Shown here: piece by piece, positions 23,466-29,961 of the stretch | Numbering within the stretch: position 1 is the first letter of the stretch | Layout: each line of letters begins with the position of its first letter | DNA from: an uncultured bacterium | GTDB lineage: Bacteria; Patescibacteriota; Minisyncoccia; Phycocordibacterales; UBA9973 | Reading direction: 5' to 3' | Assembly (NCBI GenBank): GCA_903894565.1 | Contig: CAITQP010000006.1 | Location: forward strand, 1 to 32,032 | DNA: 32,032 nucleotides | Notes under the pieces: generated by a model | Told to the model about the DNA's origin: nothing | Database searches by the model: none | Seen by the model: the letters and a program-made list of their open reading frames with translations, nothing else | Made by a program: the position numbers and the translations under genes

Positions 23466-25142
23466 ATGAAAAAAGTCTGCACAACCTGCTCGAATGAGTT
23501 CACGATTCGCCCTGAGGACGAGGTGTTTTATACTCAGGTGGATGCTCCGCTTCCGAAACTCTGTCCTGATTGTCGTATGGCGCGACGACTCGCATATCGC
23601 AATGAACGTACTTTGTACAAGCGACCTTGCGATCTGTGTCAAAAGGATAGTATCTCACTATATCCCGCAGGGACGGCCTTTCCTGTGTACTGTCATACGT
23701 GTTGGTGGAGCGATAAATGGGATCCACGAGAGCATGCAATGGACTATGACGAGAATCAGCCATTCCTTGAACAATTCCGAAAACTGCAATCCAAAGTTCC
23801 ACGCATCGCACTGCTTGTGATTGATTCTGTGCGTTGTGATTACACAAACAATGCAGCTGACAACAAAGATTGTTATCTCATTTTTGCCTCGGAACAAAAC
23901 GAAGACTCAATGTATTCGCGTCTCATAATGCGCAGTAAACAGGTGTGCGACTGCGCATTCGTTTACGACTCTGAACTCTCTTATGAATGTGTGGATTGCC
24001 GGCAGTGTTTCAAATGTTTGTATTCAGAGCAGTGTCAGAGTTCTACGGACTTACTGTTTTGTTTCGACCTGCGCGATTCTCAAAATTGTATTTTCTGTAC
24101 GAATGGTCGTCACATGAACTATTCGATCTTCAACCAGAAATGCACGAAGGAAGAATATGAACAGAAGAAGGCTGAAATCTTGAGTAGCTATGAATCAATC
24201 GAACAAGCGAAAGCTGAGTATTCGAAATTGAAAGCGCAATCAATCGTAAAATATGCAACTGCGACCAAGTGTAATAACGCGACGGGGGACTACATGTTCA
24301 ACTGCCACGAAGGTGTGCGTCTCTTCGATGCCTCTGATACAAAGAATTCTTCCTACATGGCAGACAGTGAACAGCCGATTGATTGTCAGGATTGCAACAA
24401 CGTCTACTACAAACCAGAGTTGTGCTATGACATGATGGGAATTCTTCAAACGAGCAAGTCAAAGCACTCTATTTATGTTATGTACTCGAACGAATGTGAG
24501 TACTCTGACAGCTGTTACAATTCGACAGCATGCTTCGGGTGTATTCGTTTGAACCAGGCCAAGTATTCTATTTTGAACAAAGCATATACGAAGGAAGAAT
24601 ATGACGTACTCAAACAAAAGATAGTTGCGTCGATGGTGGCAGATGGTACGTACGGAACATTTTTCCCGGGTGACATGTCTCCGCACGGATACAATGAAAC
24701 GGTTGCAATGGAACATTTTCCACTTTCAAAGGAAGAGGCACTTGCGAGGGGTTTTCGTTGGCAAGATATCTCGACGGGTACTTTTGGCAAAGAGACAGTT
24801 CCACTTACGGGAATGCCACAAACTATTGCTGAAGTCAGTGACGAAATACTCAAAAGTATTTTCGCGTGCGAGGATTGTGGTAAAAATTTTCGAGTCACCT
24901 CGAGTGAACTACAGTTCTATCGACGCCTTGGTCTTCCACTTCCACGCAAAGATTTTGAATGTCGCCACCAAGCTCGTATGAGTAAGCGCAACCCACGCAA
25001 GCTCTGGTCCCGTACCTGTATGTGCGACAAAACCAATCATACACACGAGGGTGAGTGTCCGAACGTCTTCGATACTGCGTATGCTCCAGAGAGGGTAGAG
25101 CGTGTCTATTGTGAGGCCTGCTATCAAGCAGAAATTGCTTAG
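23466..25142 (+). CDS. large cysteine-rich multi-zinc-ribbon protein of the CPR type
   Basis: This 558-residue protein has 38 cysteines, nearly all in C-x2-C or C-x(5-10)-C patterns. The N-terminal 85 residues hold three pairs (CTTC, CPDC, CDLC) and the segment FPVYCHTCWWSDKWDP. From ~115 to 215 is a dense run including CVDCRQCFKCLYSEQC. A related module recurs later (~270-365). Both modules end with a similar stretch (MNYSIFNQKCTKEEYEQKKAEI near 217 and AKYSILNKAYTKEEYDVLKQKI near 365). Two more clusters close the protein. It resembles hypothetical proteins common in Parcubacteria, often under unreliable names. No signal peptide, so cytoplasmic zinc or iron-sulfur binding is inferred. A -10-like TATCGT lies 7 nt upstream. 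Function unknown. Confidence 0.75.
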   Translation: MKKVCTTCSNEFTIRPEDEVFYTQVDAPLPKLCPDCRMARRLAYRNERTLYKRPCDLCQKDSISLYPAGTAFPVYCHTCWWSDKWDPREHAMDYDENQPFLEQFRKLQSKVPRIALLVIDSVRCDYTNNAADNKDCYLIFASEQNEDSMYSRLIMRSKQVCDCAFVYDSELSYECVDCRQCFKCLYSEQCQSSTDLLFCFDLRDSQNCIFCTNGRHMNYSIFNQKCTKEEYEQKKAEILSSYESIEQAKAEYSKLKAQSIVKYATATKCNNATGDYMFNCHEGVRLFDASDTKNSSYMADSEQPIDCQDCNNVYYKPELCYDMMGILQTSKSKHSIYVMYSNECEYSDSCYNSTACFGCIRLNQAKYSILNKAYTKEEYDVLKQKIVASMVADGTYGTFFPGDMSPHGYNETVAMEHFPLSKEEALARGFRWQDISTGTFGKETVPLTGMPQTIAEVSDEILKSIFACEDCGKNFRVTSSELQFYRRLGLPLPRKDFECRHQARMSKRNPRKLWSRTCMCDKTNHTHEGECPNVFDTAYAPERVERVYCEACYQAEIA

Positions 25143-25189
25143 CCGTACAGCGGGTTGTCGGGACACTCGCTCTAGTGTACACTTCGCGT

Positions 25190-25681
25190 ATGGATGAACA
25201 ACTCAAAAAGATAGAAGAAGCTTCGGGGCGGCTCGTTCATGAATTTCTTGCCCACTCCTATTTTGTATACCTCGCCGCCGTTGTTATTGGATTCGGCCTC
25301 GACATGATGTGGCCAATCAATTTCGCATATCTATGGACAGAGCCAGTTGGTTTCTTTTTGATTATCCTCGGCACAATTTTGTCCGTATGGGCACAAGCTT
25401 CATCTGAAAAGGGTGGTCACGTCCGATTTGAGAGCAAAGAGAAACTCGCGCACCATCACTTTAAGTACGGGCCGTATTCATATACTCGCACGCCAACACA
25501 ATATGGGCTCTTTCTCATGACACTTGGACTCGCGCTTCTATTCGGTTCCGTTTTTATGGTTATCACGACAATAATTGCCTTTTTGTTCGGCAAATTGTTC
25601 TTCATCAAAAAACAAGAAGCACACCTCGAAAAAAAATACGGCGAACCGTATCGTGAATACAAAAAGCAGGTGCGTTTTTAA
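25190..25681 (+). CDS. isoprenylcysteine/phospholipid methyltransferase-like membrane protein (ICMT/PEMT fold)
   Basis: This 163-residue protein has four membrane helices (about 22-40, 50-72, 98-118, 119-135 from the ATG at 25190). The C-terminal half carries the ICMT/PEMT signature: GPYSYTRTPTQYGLFLMTLGLALL, then a Glu-rich end with EKKYGEPYREYKKQVRF. Family members use S-adenosylmethionine to methylate lipid-like or prenyl substrates at the membrane; in bacteria the substrate is generally unknown. A GTG five codons upstream is possible, but the ATG is preferred because a -10-like TAGTGT lies between. It follows the Cys-rich gene by 47 nt and precedes holA by 15 nt. Confidence 0.75.
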   Translation: MDEQLKKIEEASGRLVHEFLAHSYFVYLAAVVIGFGLDMMWPINFAYLWTEPVGFFLIILGTILSVWAQASSEKGGHVRFESKEKLAHHHFKYGPYSYTRTPTQYGLFLMTLGLALLFGSVFMVITTIIAFLFGKLFFIKKQEAHLEKKYGEPYREYKKQVRF

Positions 25682-25684
25682 TTC

Positions 25685-25690
25685 TATTTT
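25685..25690 (+). promoter_or_regulatory. -10 box of holA
   Basis: TATTTT lies 6 nt before the ATG at 25697, without a Shine-Dalgarno sequence. It falls within the 15-nt gap after the upstream gene. Confidence 0.35.
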
Positions 25691-25696
25691 CGTTTA

Positions 25697-26419
25697 ATGC
25701 TTACTGTCCTTGTTGGTTTAGATACGAGTGCTCGAGCGAAACGTCTCGAGACATTACTTGCGCCAATGCGACGTCATGGCGCAGACATCCGTACATACAC
25801 GGATGTGAATTTTTCTGTTGACGCTGTTCGAGACACAGCACAAGGCCAGTCACTCTTTGGCGATACAATCGTTTCCGTACTTTTGGGCGTCGCTGATACG
25901 GCAGAACTTCGCGACTCTGTTGAGTCGCTTATTTCGCTTCTTGCTGAGAGCCCACATCAATTTATCATTGTGGAGAACGCATTGCTCGTTGGATTTTTGA
26001 GAAAAGTTGAAAGCAAAAAGGGAATCGTTGAGAAATTTGATTTAAAAGACAAGCTGAAGAAAGAAGAAGTATTTAATTCGTTTTTGTTGACGGACGCATT
26101 TAGTGATCGCAAACGTTCGCTCGCGTGGCCGTTATATCGAAAAGCCATATCGCTTGGTGTGGAGCCACGTGAACTACACGGCAAGATTTATTGGGTAGTG
26201 AAATCGATGCTTGTAGCCGGGAACGCGAAGACTGCAGGTGACTCAGGATTGAACCCGTTTGTATATCAAAAAGCCAAACGAGGTGCGGAGAAATTCGCCC
26301 GAGAAGAACTGATGGCGATGCTTGAGATTCTGACTACGATGTACCATGAGACGCTTGTTTCCGGGGTTGATATGGAAACTGCCCTCGAATCTTTTCTTTT
26401 ACGAGTACTCGCAAAGTAG
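25697..26419 (+). CDS. holA: DNA polymerase III delta subunit-like protein (HolA)
   Basis: This 240-residue protein resembles the delta subunit of the clamp loader, which opens the beta clamp. Visible family-like features are the N-terminal nucleotide-fold strand (MLTVLVGLDTSARAKRLETLL), a middle segment with a conserved 'GVEPRELHGKIYWVVKSML' pattern and the C-terminal collar helices (LNPFVYQKAKRGAEKFAREELMAML, then VDMETALESFLLRVL). Typical HolA is about 330-340 residues, so this one is short. No intact Walker A is visible, as expected for delta. The assignment is from pattern recognition and is moderately secure. It converges on a structured minus-strand region. Confidence 0.68.
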   Translation: MLTVLVGLDTSARAKRLETLLAPMRRHGADIRTYTDVNFSVDAVRDTAQGQSLFGDTIVSVLLGVADTAELRDSVESLISLLAESPHQFIIVENALLVGFLRKVESKKGIVEKFDLKDKLKKEEVFNSFLLTDAFSDRKRSLAWPLYRKAISLGVEPRELHGKIYWVVKSMLVAGNAKTAGDSGLNPFVYQKAKRGAEKFAREELMAMLEILTTMYHETLVSGVDMETALESFLLRVLAK

Positions 26420-26424
26420 CTGAC

Positions 26425-26641
26425 GCAAAAAAACAGCCTGGCATCAAATTCCGAATTTCTTCAGAACCTTATGCCAGGCTGTTTAGCCTTTAGTGGGGAA
26501 TATCCCCCTGCCTACAATGTACCGTAAAGATTAGTTCACTAAATAATAGTGTGTGAACATCTTCGAGATGCGGGTCAATCATTCGTGTAAATTCCCAAAG
26601 TGGGTGACTTCAATGATTGAAGATTCCACGACCTCTCCTTG
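26425..26641 (-). ncRNA. candidate structured RNA or long structured 3' UTR downstream of dsbB
   Basis: On the minus strand this ~215-nt region ends in a perfect 14-bp hairpin (AAACAGCCTGGCAT complement, 26431-26444 with 26471-26484) followed by seven T. More hairpins lie upstream: GGGGA/TCCCC (26495-26507), GTTCAC/GTGAAC (26534-26558), CATCT-TCG-AGATG (26558-26570), and TCAATCATT/AATGATTGA (26575-26620). The last competes with a local hairpin CTTCAA-TGA-TTGAAG (26608-26622), so two folds exclude each other. TACAAT at 26648-26653 could be a -10 but has a poor -35. No open frame accounts for the region, so it is either an independent RNA or a long 3' UTR of the thioredoxin-dsbB transcript. Confidence 0.45.
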
Positions 26642-26704
26642 CTCACTATTGTACTCTCAATATGTGGATACGGAAGGCACTGTTGGGGATAACCGAAACA
26701 AGCC

Positions 26705-27241
26705 TTACTTTGCTTGGCGTTTTGAGAGATAGAGACAGAGGAACAAAACCAGAAATCCAATGAATCCCATGAATGGAATCGTGATGAATCCATAAGTGAA
26801 GACTTGTCGTGTGACGCAGGAGATACCATCCGCACTGCAAGGGATTGGTGATTCACCAACCCATTGAATCATAGAGTGGAATCCTGTGATGAGAAGACCA
26901 AAGGCAGTGAGACCGATCGCGTAATCAATAATCTTGCGATCGTTCTTAAAAATCGCTATTGCAAAGAGGATTACTTGAGGATAGAAAGCAACACGAGCAT
27001 ACCAACAGAGGAGGCATGGCGGATATCCAATGACATTTGAGTACACCAAGCTTCCAACTAGGGCTGCGAAGTTTATAAAGAAAGCAACACCAAGGATATT
27101 TTTGTGCACAAAGTCGATCACTGCCTTTCCATAAGGAGTTTTTGGCGTAAGGAGGGCAACAATAAGCCCAAAACTCGCGAAAATCCCTGCGAATACGGAC
27201 ACGGACATAACTTGGTCCCAAACGAGAGCAAATGGTGTCAT
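26705..27241 (-). CDS. dsbB: disulfide bond formation protein DsbB family
   Basis: This 178-residue protein has four to five membrane helices and both redox cysteine pairs: Cys76-x-x-Cys79 in PPCLLCW at the start of a helix, and Cys135...Cys142 in SPIPCSADGISCV in a periplasmic loop. DsbB reoxidises a thioredoxin-like partner and passes electrons to quinone. It starts 4 nt after the stop of a thioredoxin-like gene, its likely partner, and shares its transcript. The surface protein at 16960-19938 has regular paired cysteines and would be a natural client. A structured region with a terminator follows. Confidence 0.93.
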   Translation of the reverse strand: MTPFALVWDQVMSVSVFAGIFASFGLIVALLTPKTPYGKAVIDFVHKNILGVAFFINFAALVGSLVYSNVIGYPPCLLCWYARVAFYPQVILFAIAIFKNDRKIIDYAIGLTAFGLLITGFHSMIQWVGESPIPCSADGISCVTRQVFTYGFITIPFMGFIGFLVLFLCLYLSKRQAK

Positions 27242-27245
27242 ACGA

Positions 27246-27731
27246 TTACTTTGTTACAGCTGAAGAAGACGACGTACCTCCGAGGCTTGCGCCACTTGTG
27301 TCAGTCGCGTTTGCTGCCGCTGCTCCCGGGAGCGTACAGCCAGTCTTTTGGGAGAGCTTGGCGAGACTTTGTTCTCCGACATCACGAGTGCCATCCTTGT
27401 AGATCCATGTTGGGTAGCTTTGGATGCCTTTGTCGGTACACACTTGGGTTTGTCCGCGGGTATCTGCAGTAGAACATTCAGTATATAGTCCTTCGTTTGC
27501 AAGCTTTTGACGTGATGCATCAAGCCACTGTTCTTGCTGTTGGCAGTGAGGGCACCAGAAGGCACCATAGAATTTTGTACCATTTTGGACGAGACATTGT
27601 GCGAAATTGTCATATGTTCCAGCGGTCTTTGTCGCCCGAACGACGACACGCATGAGAACAACAATCGCGATGATAATGAGAGCGAAGATGATAATACGCA
27701 CAGTGAGAGTCTTTTTGTTGCCTGTATCCAT
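27246..27731 (-). CDS. membrane-anchored thioredoxin-like oxidoreductase
   Basis: This 161-residue protein has one N-terminal membrane helix (residues ~11-32), then a thioredoxin-like domain with active-site Cys60-Pro-His-Cys63 in FYGAFWCPHCQQQEQW and the conserved cis-proline region GIQSYPTWIYKDG. CPHC is the DsbA-type site. The domain resembles the thioredoxin module fused to VKOR in other bacteria. A low-complexity Ala/Ser/Thr tail ends it. It should sit outside the membrane and oxidise exported proteins, with DsbB (next gene, 4 nt away) recycling it. TATACT (27740-27745, minus) lies 8 nt before the ATG, giving a near-leaderless transcript. Confidence 0.88.
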   Translation of the reverse strand: MDTGNKKTLTVRIIIFALIIIAIVVLMRVVVRATKTAGTYDNFAQCLVQNGTKFYGAFWCPHCQQQEQWLDASRQKLANEGLYTECSTADTRGQTQVCTDKGIQSYPTWIYKDGTRDVGEQSLAKLSQKTGCTLPGAAAANATDTSGASLGGTSSSSAVTK

Positions 27732-27739
27732 AGAAGCTA

Positions 27740-27745
27740 AGTATA
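27740..27745 (-). promoter_or_regulatory. -10 box of the thioredoxin-dsbB operon
   Basis: TATACT on the minus strand, 8 nt before the ATG at 27731, with no Shine-Dalgarno sequence. Confidence 0.5.
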
Positions 27746-27773
27746 TACTGCCCGCGTGCGCTTCGCCAGAAAG

Positions 27774-27802
27774 TTGATTAAAAGCTTAATTTATGGTACT
27801 TT
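27774..27802 (+). promoter_or_regulatory. promoter of tRNA-Lys
   Basis: TTGATT (27774-27779) and TACTTT (27797-27802) are spaced 17 nt apart. A perfect inverted repeat TTGTGCA/TGCACAA (27811-27830) lies in the presumed 5' leader, just before the mature tRNA. Confidence 0.5.
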
Positions 27803-27833
27803 CGAGGTACTTGTGCAAGTATCTGCACAACTT

Positions 27834-27906
27834 CCGCCCATAGCTCAGCTGGTAGAGCAGCTCCCTTTTAAGGAGAGGGTCGCAGGTTCGATTCCTGCTG
27901 GGCGGA
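27834..27906 (+). tRNA. tRNA-Lys (anticodon UUU)
   Basis: A 73-nt cloverleaf: acceptor CCGCCCA with TGGGCGG, D stem GCTC/GAGC, anticodon loop CTTTTAA (anticodon TTT), variable loop GGGTC, T stem GCAGG/CCTGC with loop TTCGATT, discriminator A. The outermost anticodon-stem pair is a G-A mismatch and the acceptor begins with C1-G72, where bacterial tRNA-Lys usually has G1-C72. CCA is not encoded (the next bases are CAA), so it must be added by a nucleotidyltransferase. A terminator follows 5 nt later. Confidence 0.95.
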
Positions 27907-27911
27907 CAAGG

Positions 27912-27943
27912 AAAAAGGACGACCCGTTAGGGTCGTCCTTTTT
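27912..27943 (+). terminator. intrinsic terminator of tRNA-Lys
   Basis: AAAAAGGACGACCC (27912-27925) and GGGTCGTCCTTTTT (27930-27943) form a 14-bp perfect stem with a GTTA loop. The bases beyond it, GTCCGCCCAG (27946-27955), are the complement of the tRNA 3' acceptor strand and its next base, CTGGGCGGAC, so a longer hairpin is possible. Confidence 0.85.
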
Positions 27944-27993
27944 GCGTCCGCCCAGAGAAAGCCGCTTGAGTGGCTTTCGGCCGGAATCGAAAG

Positions 27994-28038
27994 ACTTTTC
28001 GTTGTCTTGATGAGCCTGCGAAATCAAGACCGAAAAGT
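27994..28038. repeat. 16-bp stem-loop downstream of tRNA-Lys
   Basis: ACTTTTCG (27994-28001) plus GTCTTGAT (28004-28011) pair perfectly with ATCAAGAC (28023-28030) and CGAAAAGT (28031-28038), with a TT bulge and an 11-nt loop. There is no T-tract. The region 27944-28180 holds no gene; it contains this stem-loop, a 10-nt copy of the tRNA T-arm/acceptor sequence GATTCCTGCT (near 28069) and the repeats at 28107-28144. Confidence 0.7.
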
Positions 28039-28106
28039 ACCCGCGCCCGTGGGGCGAGATTCCTGCTAGGGAAGCGAATTTCGAAAAGATTTTTGCAGAA
28101 GGTGCA

Positions 28107-28144
28107 TTCTTGATATCAAGATACTTTTATGTCAGTATCAAGAA
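28107..28144. promoter_or_regulatory. operator-like TCTTGATA/TATCAAGA repeats
   Basis: A perfect 14-bp palindrome TCTTGATATCAAGA (28108-28121) is followed 14 nt later by another half-site TATCAAGA (28136-28143). TTCTTGATA (28107-28115) and TATCAAGAA (28136-28144) also pair as an inverted repeat. The core TCTTGAT/ATCAAGA also forms the stem at 28005-28029. They lie 37 nt upstream of the membrane protein gene and could be a regulator site. Confidence 0.4.
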
Positions 28145-28180
28145 AACAGGTGCTAATGATGGCACTTTAAAAACTTGCGT

Positions 28181-28945
28181 ATGAACAGACTCGATTCGGC
28201 GACACTCCAGCTTCGCCAACTGAAAGGAGGACTTGCGAGCCTTTTTGTCGCAACCTCGGTTTTCCTCATTTTTTACTGGTTTATGCCAGAACTATGGGAA
28301 AAATATGTAGTAACCACAGGATCAGGTTGTCCTGTAGTACTTTTTAACGCCTTCGGAACAGGAGGATTGTATGGGATCGGTATGTCCGTGATCCTTTTAA
28401 ACTGCAAAGTGTTCGGTGCCGAGGGTGCCCACCACCCTGTGTTTATTATCGTAAACACGGTTGGAGCCTTCTTGCACTTGTTGTCGTTCACCTACTATTT
28501 CAATCCGTTCGGGGTGACGCTCGACACGCTGTACACGCTCGTGGGGATTTTTGCTTGGTTCCATCATCGTGCGTGGAAAAAAGACTGGGCGATAGGTCGC
28601 ATCTCATGGGGGATTGTCGCACAAATTGTAGTTGTCTTTTCAGTAATTTTTGTGTTTGTCTGGAACGTGTGGCCAGGCGTGGAAGTTTTCGCGAAAGCGA
28701 CGAACTTTCCGTTCCACAACATTGGGTTTGCAGGAGGTATATGTATCCTCGCCTCATTCATTGGGATCTCAAAAAGATGGATTGATTCACAAGGGAGAGT
28801 ATTTGCGGTGATATATGTTCTTGGTTGCGCCTTCTACATCACAAATCTGATGCTAGACTTTAACCCGTTCACCGTGGCACTCCAGTCAGGACTGATTTAT
28901 TTTTTTCTTTTTCCAATACGAATTCCAGTAAGAAGATTTGCTTGA
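28181..28945 (+). CDS. polytopic membrane protein of unknown function
   Basis: From the ATG at 28181 the protein has 254 residues and about seven hydrophobic helices, for example LASLFVATSVFLIFYWFM, VFIIVNTVGAFLHLLSFTYYF, WGIVAQIVVVFSVIFVFVW and the C-terminal VALQSGLIYFFLFPI. Two segments, YYFNPFGVTLDTLYTLVGIFAW and LDFNPFTVALQSGLIYFFLF, are alike, which suggests an internal duplication of a three- or four-helix unit. No transporter or enzyme motif is recognised. A TTG two codons upstream is less likely. The upstream region holds TCTTGATA-type repeats that may control it, and a strong terminator follows, so it is transcribed alone. Confidence 0.65.
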   Translation: MNRLDSATLQLRQLKGGLASLFVATSVFLIFYWFMPELWEKYVVTTGSGCPVVLFNAFGTGGLYGIGMSVILLNCKVFGAEGAHHPVFIIVNTVGAFLHLLSFTYYFNPFGVTLDTLYTLVGIFAWFHHRAWKKDWAIGRISWGIVAQIVVVFSVIFVFVWNVWPGVEVFAKATNFPFHNIGFAGGICILASFIGISKRWIDSQGRVFAVIYVLGCAFYITNLMLDFNPFTVALQSGLIYFFLFPIRIPVRRFA

Positions 28946-28960
28946 TTTAAACAAGAAGTT

Positions 28961-28991
28961 AAGGGCCCTCTCGATTTACGAGAGGGCCCTT
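28961..28991. terminator. hairpin terminator after the membrane protein gene
   Basis: AAGGGCCCTCTCG (28961-28973) and CGAGAGGGCCCTT (28979-28991) form a perfect 13-bp stem with an ATTTA loop. The T-tract is only three bases. Confidence 0.7.
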
Positions 28992-29047
28992 TACCATTGC
29001 GATAGAGCATGATAGTGTCGGGGAAAGATCCACTGTTTTCTGTGTAG

Positions 29048-29097
29048 TTTTTTGGTGATACGAGGCCGTTATCCTGTGGCTTCTCATGACCAAAAAA
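29048..29097 (+). promoter_or_regulatory. stem-loop in the 5' leader of the AMP nucleosidase gene
   Basis: TTTTTTGGT (29048-29056) pairs with ACCAAAAAA (29089-29097). Inside, GAGGCC pairs with GGCTTC (one wobble). The stem ends 8 nt before the ATG at 29106, where ribosome access would be affected. Regulation is inferred; no known riboswitch class is recognised. Confidence 0.35.
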
Positions 29098-29105
29098 CGC
29101 ATAGA

Positions 29106-29873
29106 ATGAAAACTAAAAAAGAGATTGTTGAAAATTGGCTTCCACGGTATTTGGGTAAGCCTGTCGAAAAAATTGGGAATTATATACTTCTGTGTAATTT
29201 TCAGAATTACGTAGATAGTTTCGCTCAAAAGTTTCAAGTTAAAGTTACTACTGATGTTGTTATGTCGTCCGCGACATTTGAAGGAATTACGATAATCAAT
29301 TTTGGCATGGGGAGTGCTAATGCAGCGACAATCATGGATTTGCTTATGGCGGTAAAACCCAAAGCCGTTCTTTTTCTGGGTAAATGCGGAGGACTAAAAA
29401 AGAAAAGTAATGTTGGCGATTTAATTCTTCCTATCGCAGCACTTCGCGGAGAGGGAACAAGCGACGATTATTTTCCTCCTGAAGTTCCGGCCCTCCCAGC
29501 GTTTGCCTTACAAAAAGCGGTGTCTACAACAATTAGGGATTTTAATACTGATTATTGGACTGGTACGGTGTACACAACGAATCGTCGTGTGTGGGAACAT
29601 GACGAGGAATTTAAAGACTATCTCAAAAAGGTTAAGGCAATGGCAATTGACATGGAGACTGCGACAATTTTTATTGTCGGGTTTCACAACAAGATTCCTA
29701 CCGGAGCCTTGTTGCTGGTATCAGACCAGCCGATGACTCCTGAGGGGGTCAAAACGAGGGAGAGTGATGACACTGTTACGATGAAATTTACTTCACGGCA
29801 TCTTGAGATCGGTATTGTTTCGCTCGGACAGTTGATCAAAAAAGGATCAACGGTAAAACATTTGCAGTTTTAA
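29106..29873 (+). CDS. amn: AMP nucleosidase
   Basis: This 255-residue protein belongs to the nucleoside phosphorylase superfamily and matches the short AMP nucleosidase form known from Bacteroidetes and others. It starts MKTKKEIVENWLPRYLGKPV and carries ITIINFGMGSANAATIMDLL, VLFLGKCGGLKKKSNVGDLILP, RGEGTSDDYFPPEVPALPAFAL and AMAIDMETATIF, whose Glu binds ribose. It hydrolyses AMP to adenine and ribose 5-phosphate. The open frame begins at 29052, but family N-termini fit the ATG at 29106. It is followed by a terminator and then by a deoxyribonucleotidase, so both neighbours act on nucleoside monophosphates. The very close match to other phyla suggests horizontal acquisition. Confidence 0.87.
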   Translation: MKTKKEIVENWLPRYLGKPVEKIGNYILLCNFQNYVDSFAQKFQVKVTTDVVMSSATFEGITIINFGMGSANAATIMDLLMAVKPKAVLFLGKCGGLKKKSNVGDLILPIAALRGEGTSDDYFPPEVPALPAFALQKAVSTTIRDFNTDYWTGTVYTTNRRVWEHDEEFKDYLKKVKAMAIDMETATIFIVGFHNKIPTGALLLVSDQPMTPEGVKTRESDDTVTMKFTSRHLEIGIVSLGQLIKKGSTVKHLQF

Positions 29874-29879
29874 ATTACG

Positions 29880-29911
29880 CAAAAGAGCTTCTTACAAAAG
29901 AAGCTCTTTTG
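29880..29911 (+). terminator. intrinsic terminator after amn
   Basis: CAAAAGAGCTTCTT (29880-29893) and AAGAAGCTCTTTTG (29898-29911) form a perfect 14-bp stem with an ACAA loop, followed by ACTTTTT. Confidence 0.8.
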
Positions 29912-29961
29912 ACTTTTTGCTTCAAAAATGATGTTATTAAGGCAACCAAATATATTGAAAA

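Noticed and set aside
27845-28027. Minus-strand frame whose peptide includes RPAGIEPATLSL
   Set aside because: This is the well-known false protein made by translating the reverse strand of a tRNA gene; the real feature is tRNA-Lys on the plus strand.
28959-29237. 92-codon minus-strand frame over the amn leader and start
   Set aside because: It runs through a terminator stem and antisense to amn coding sequence; no protein features.
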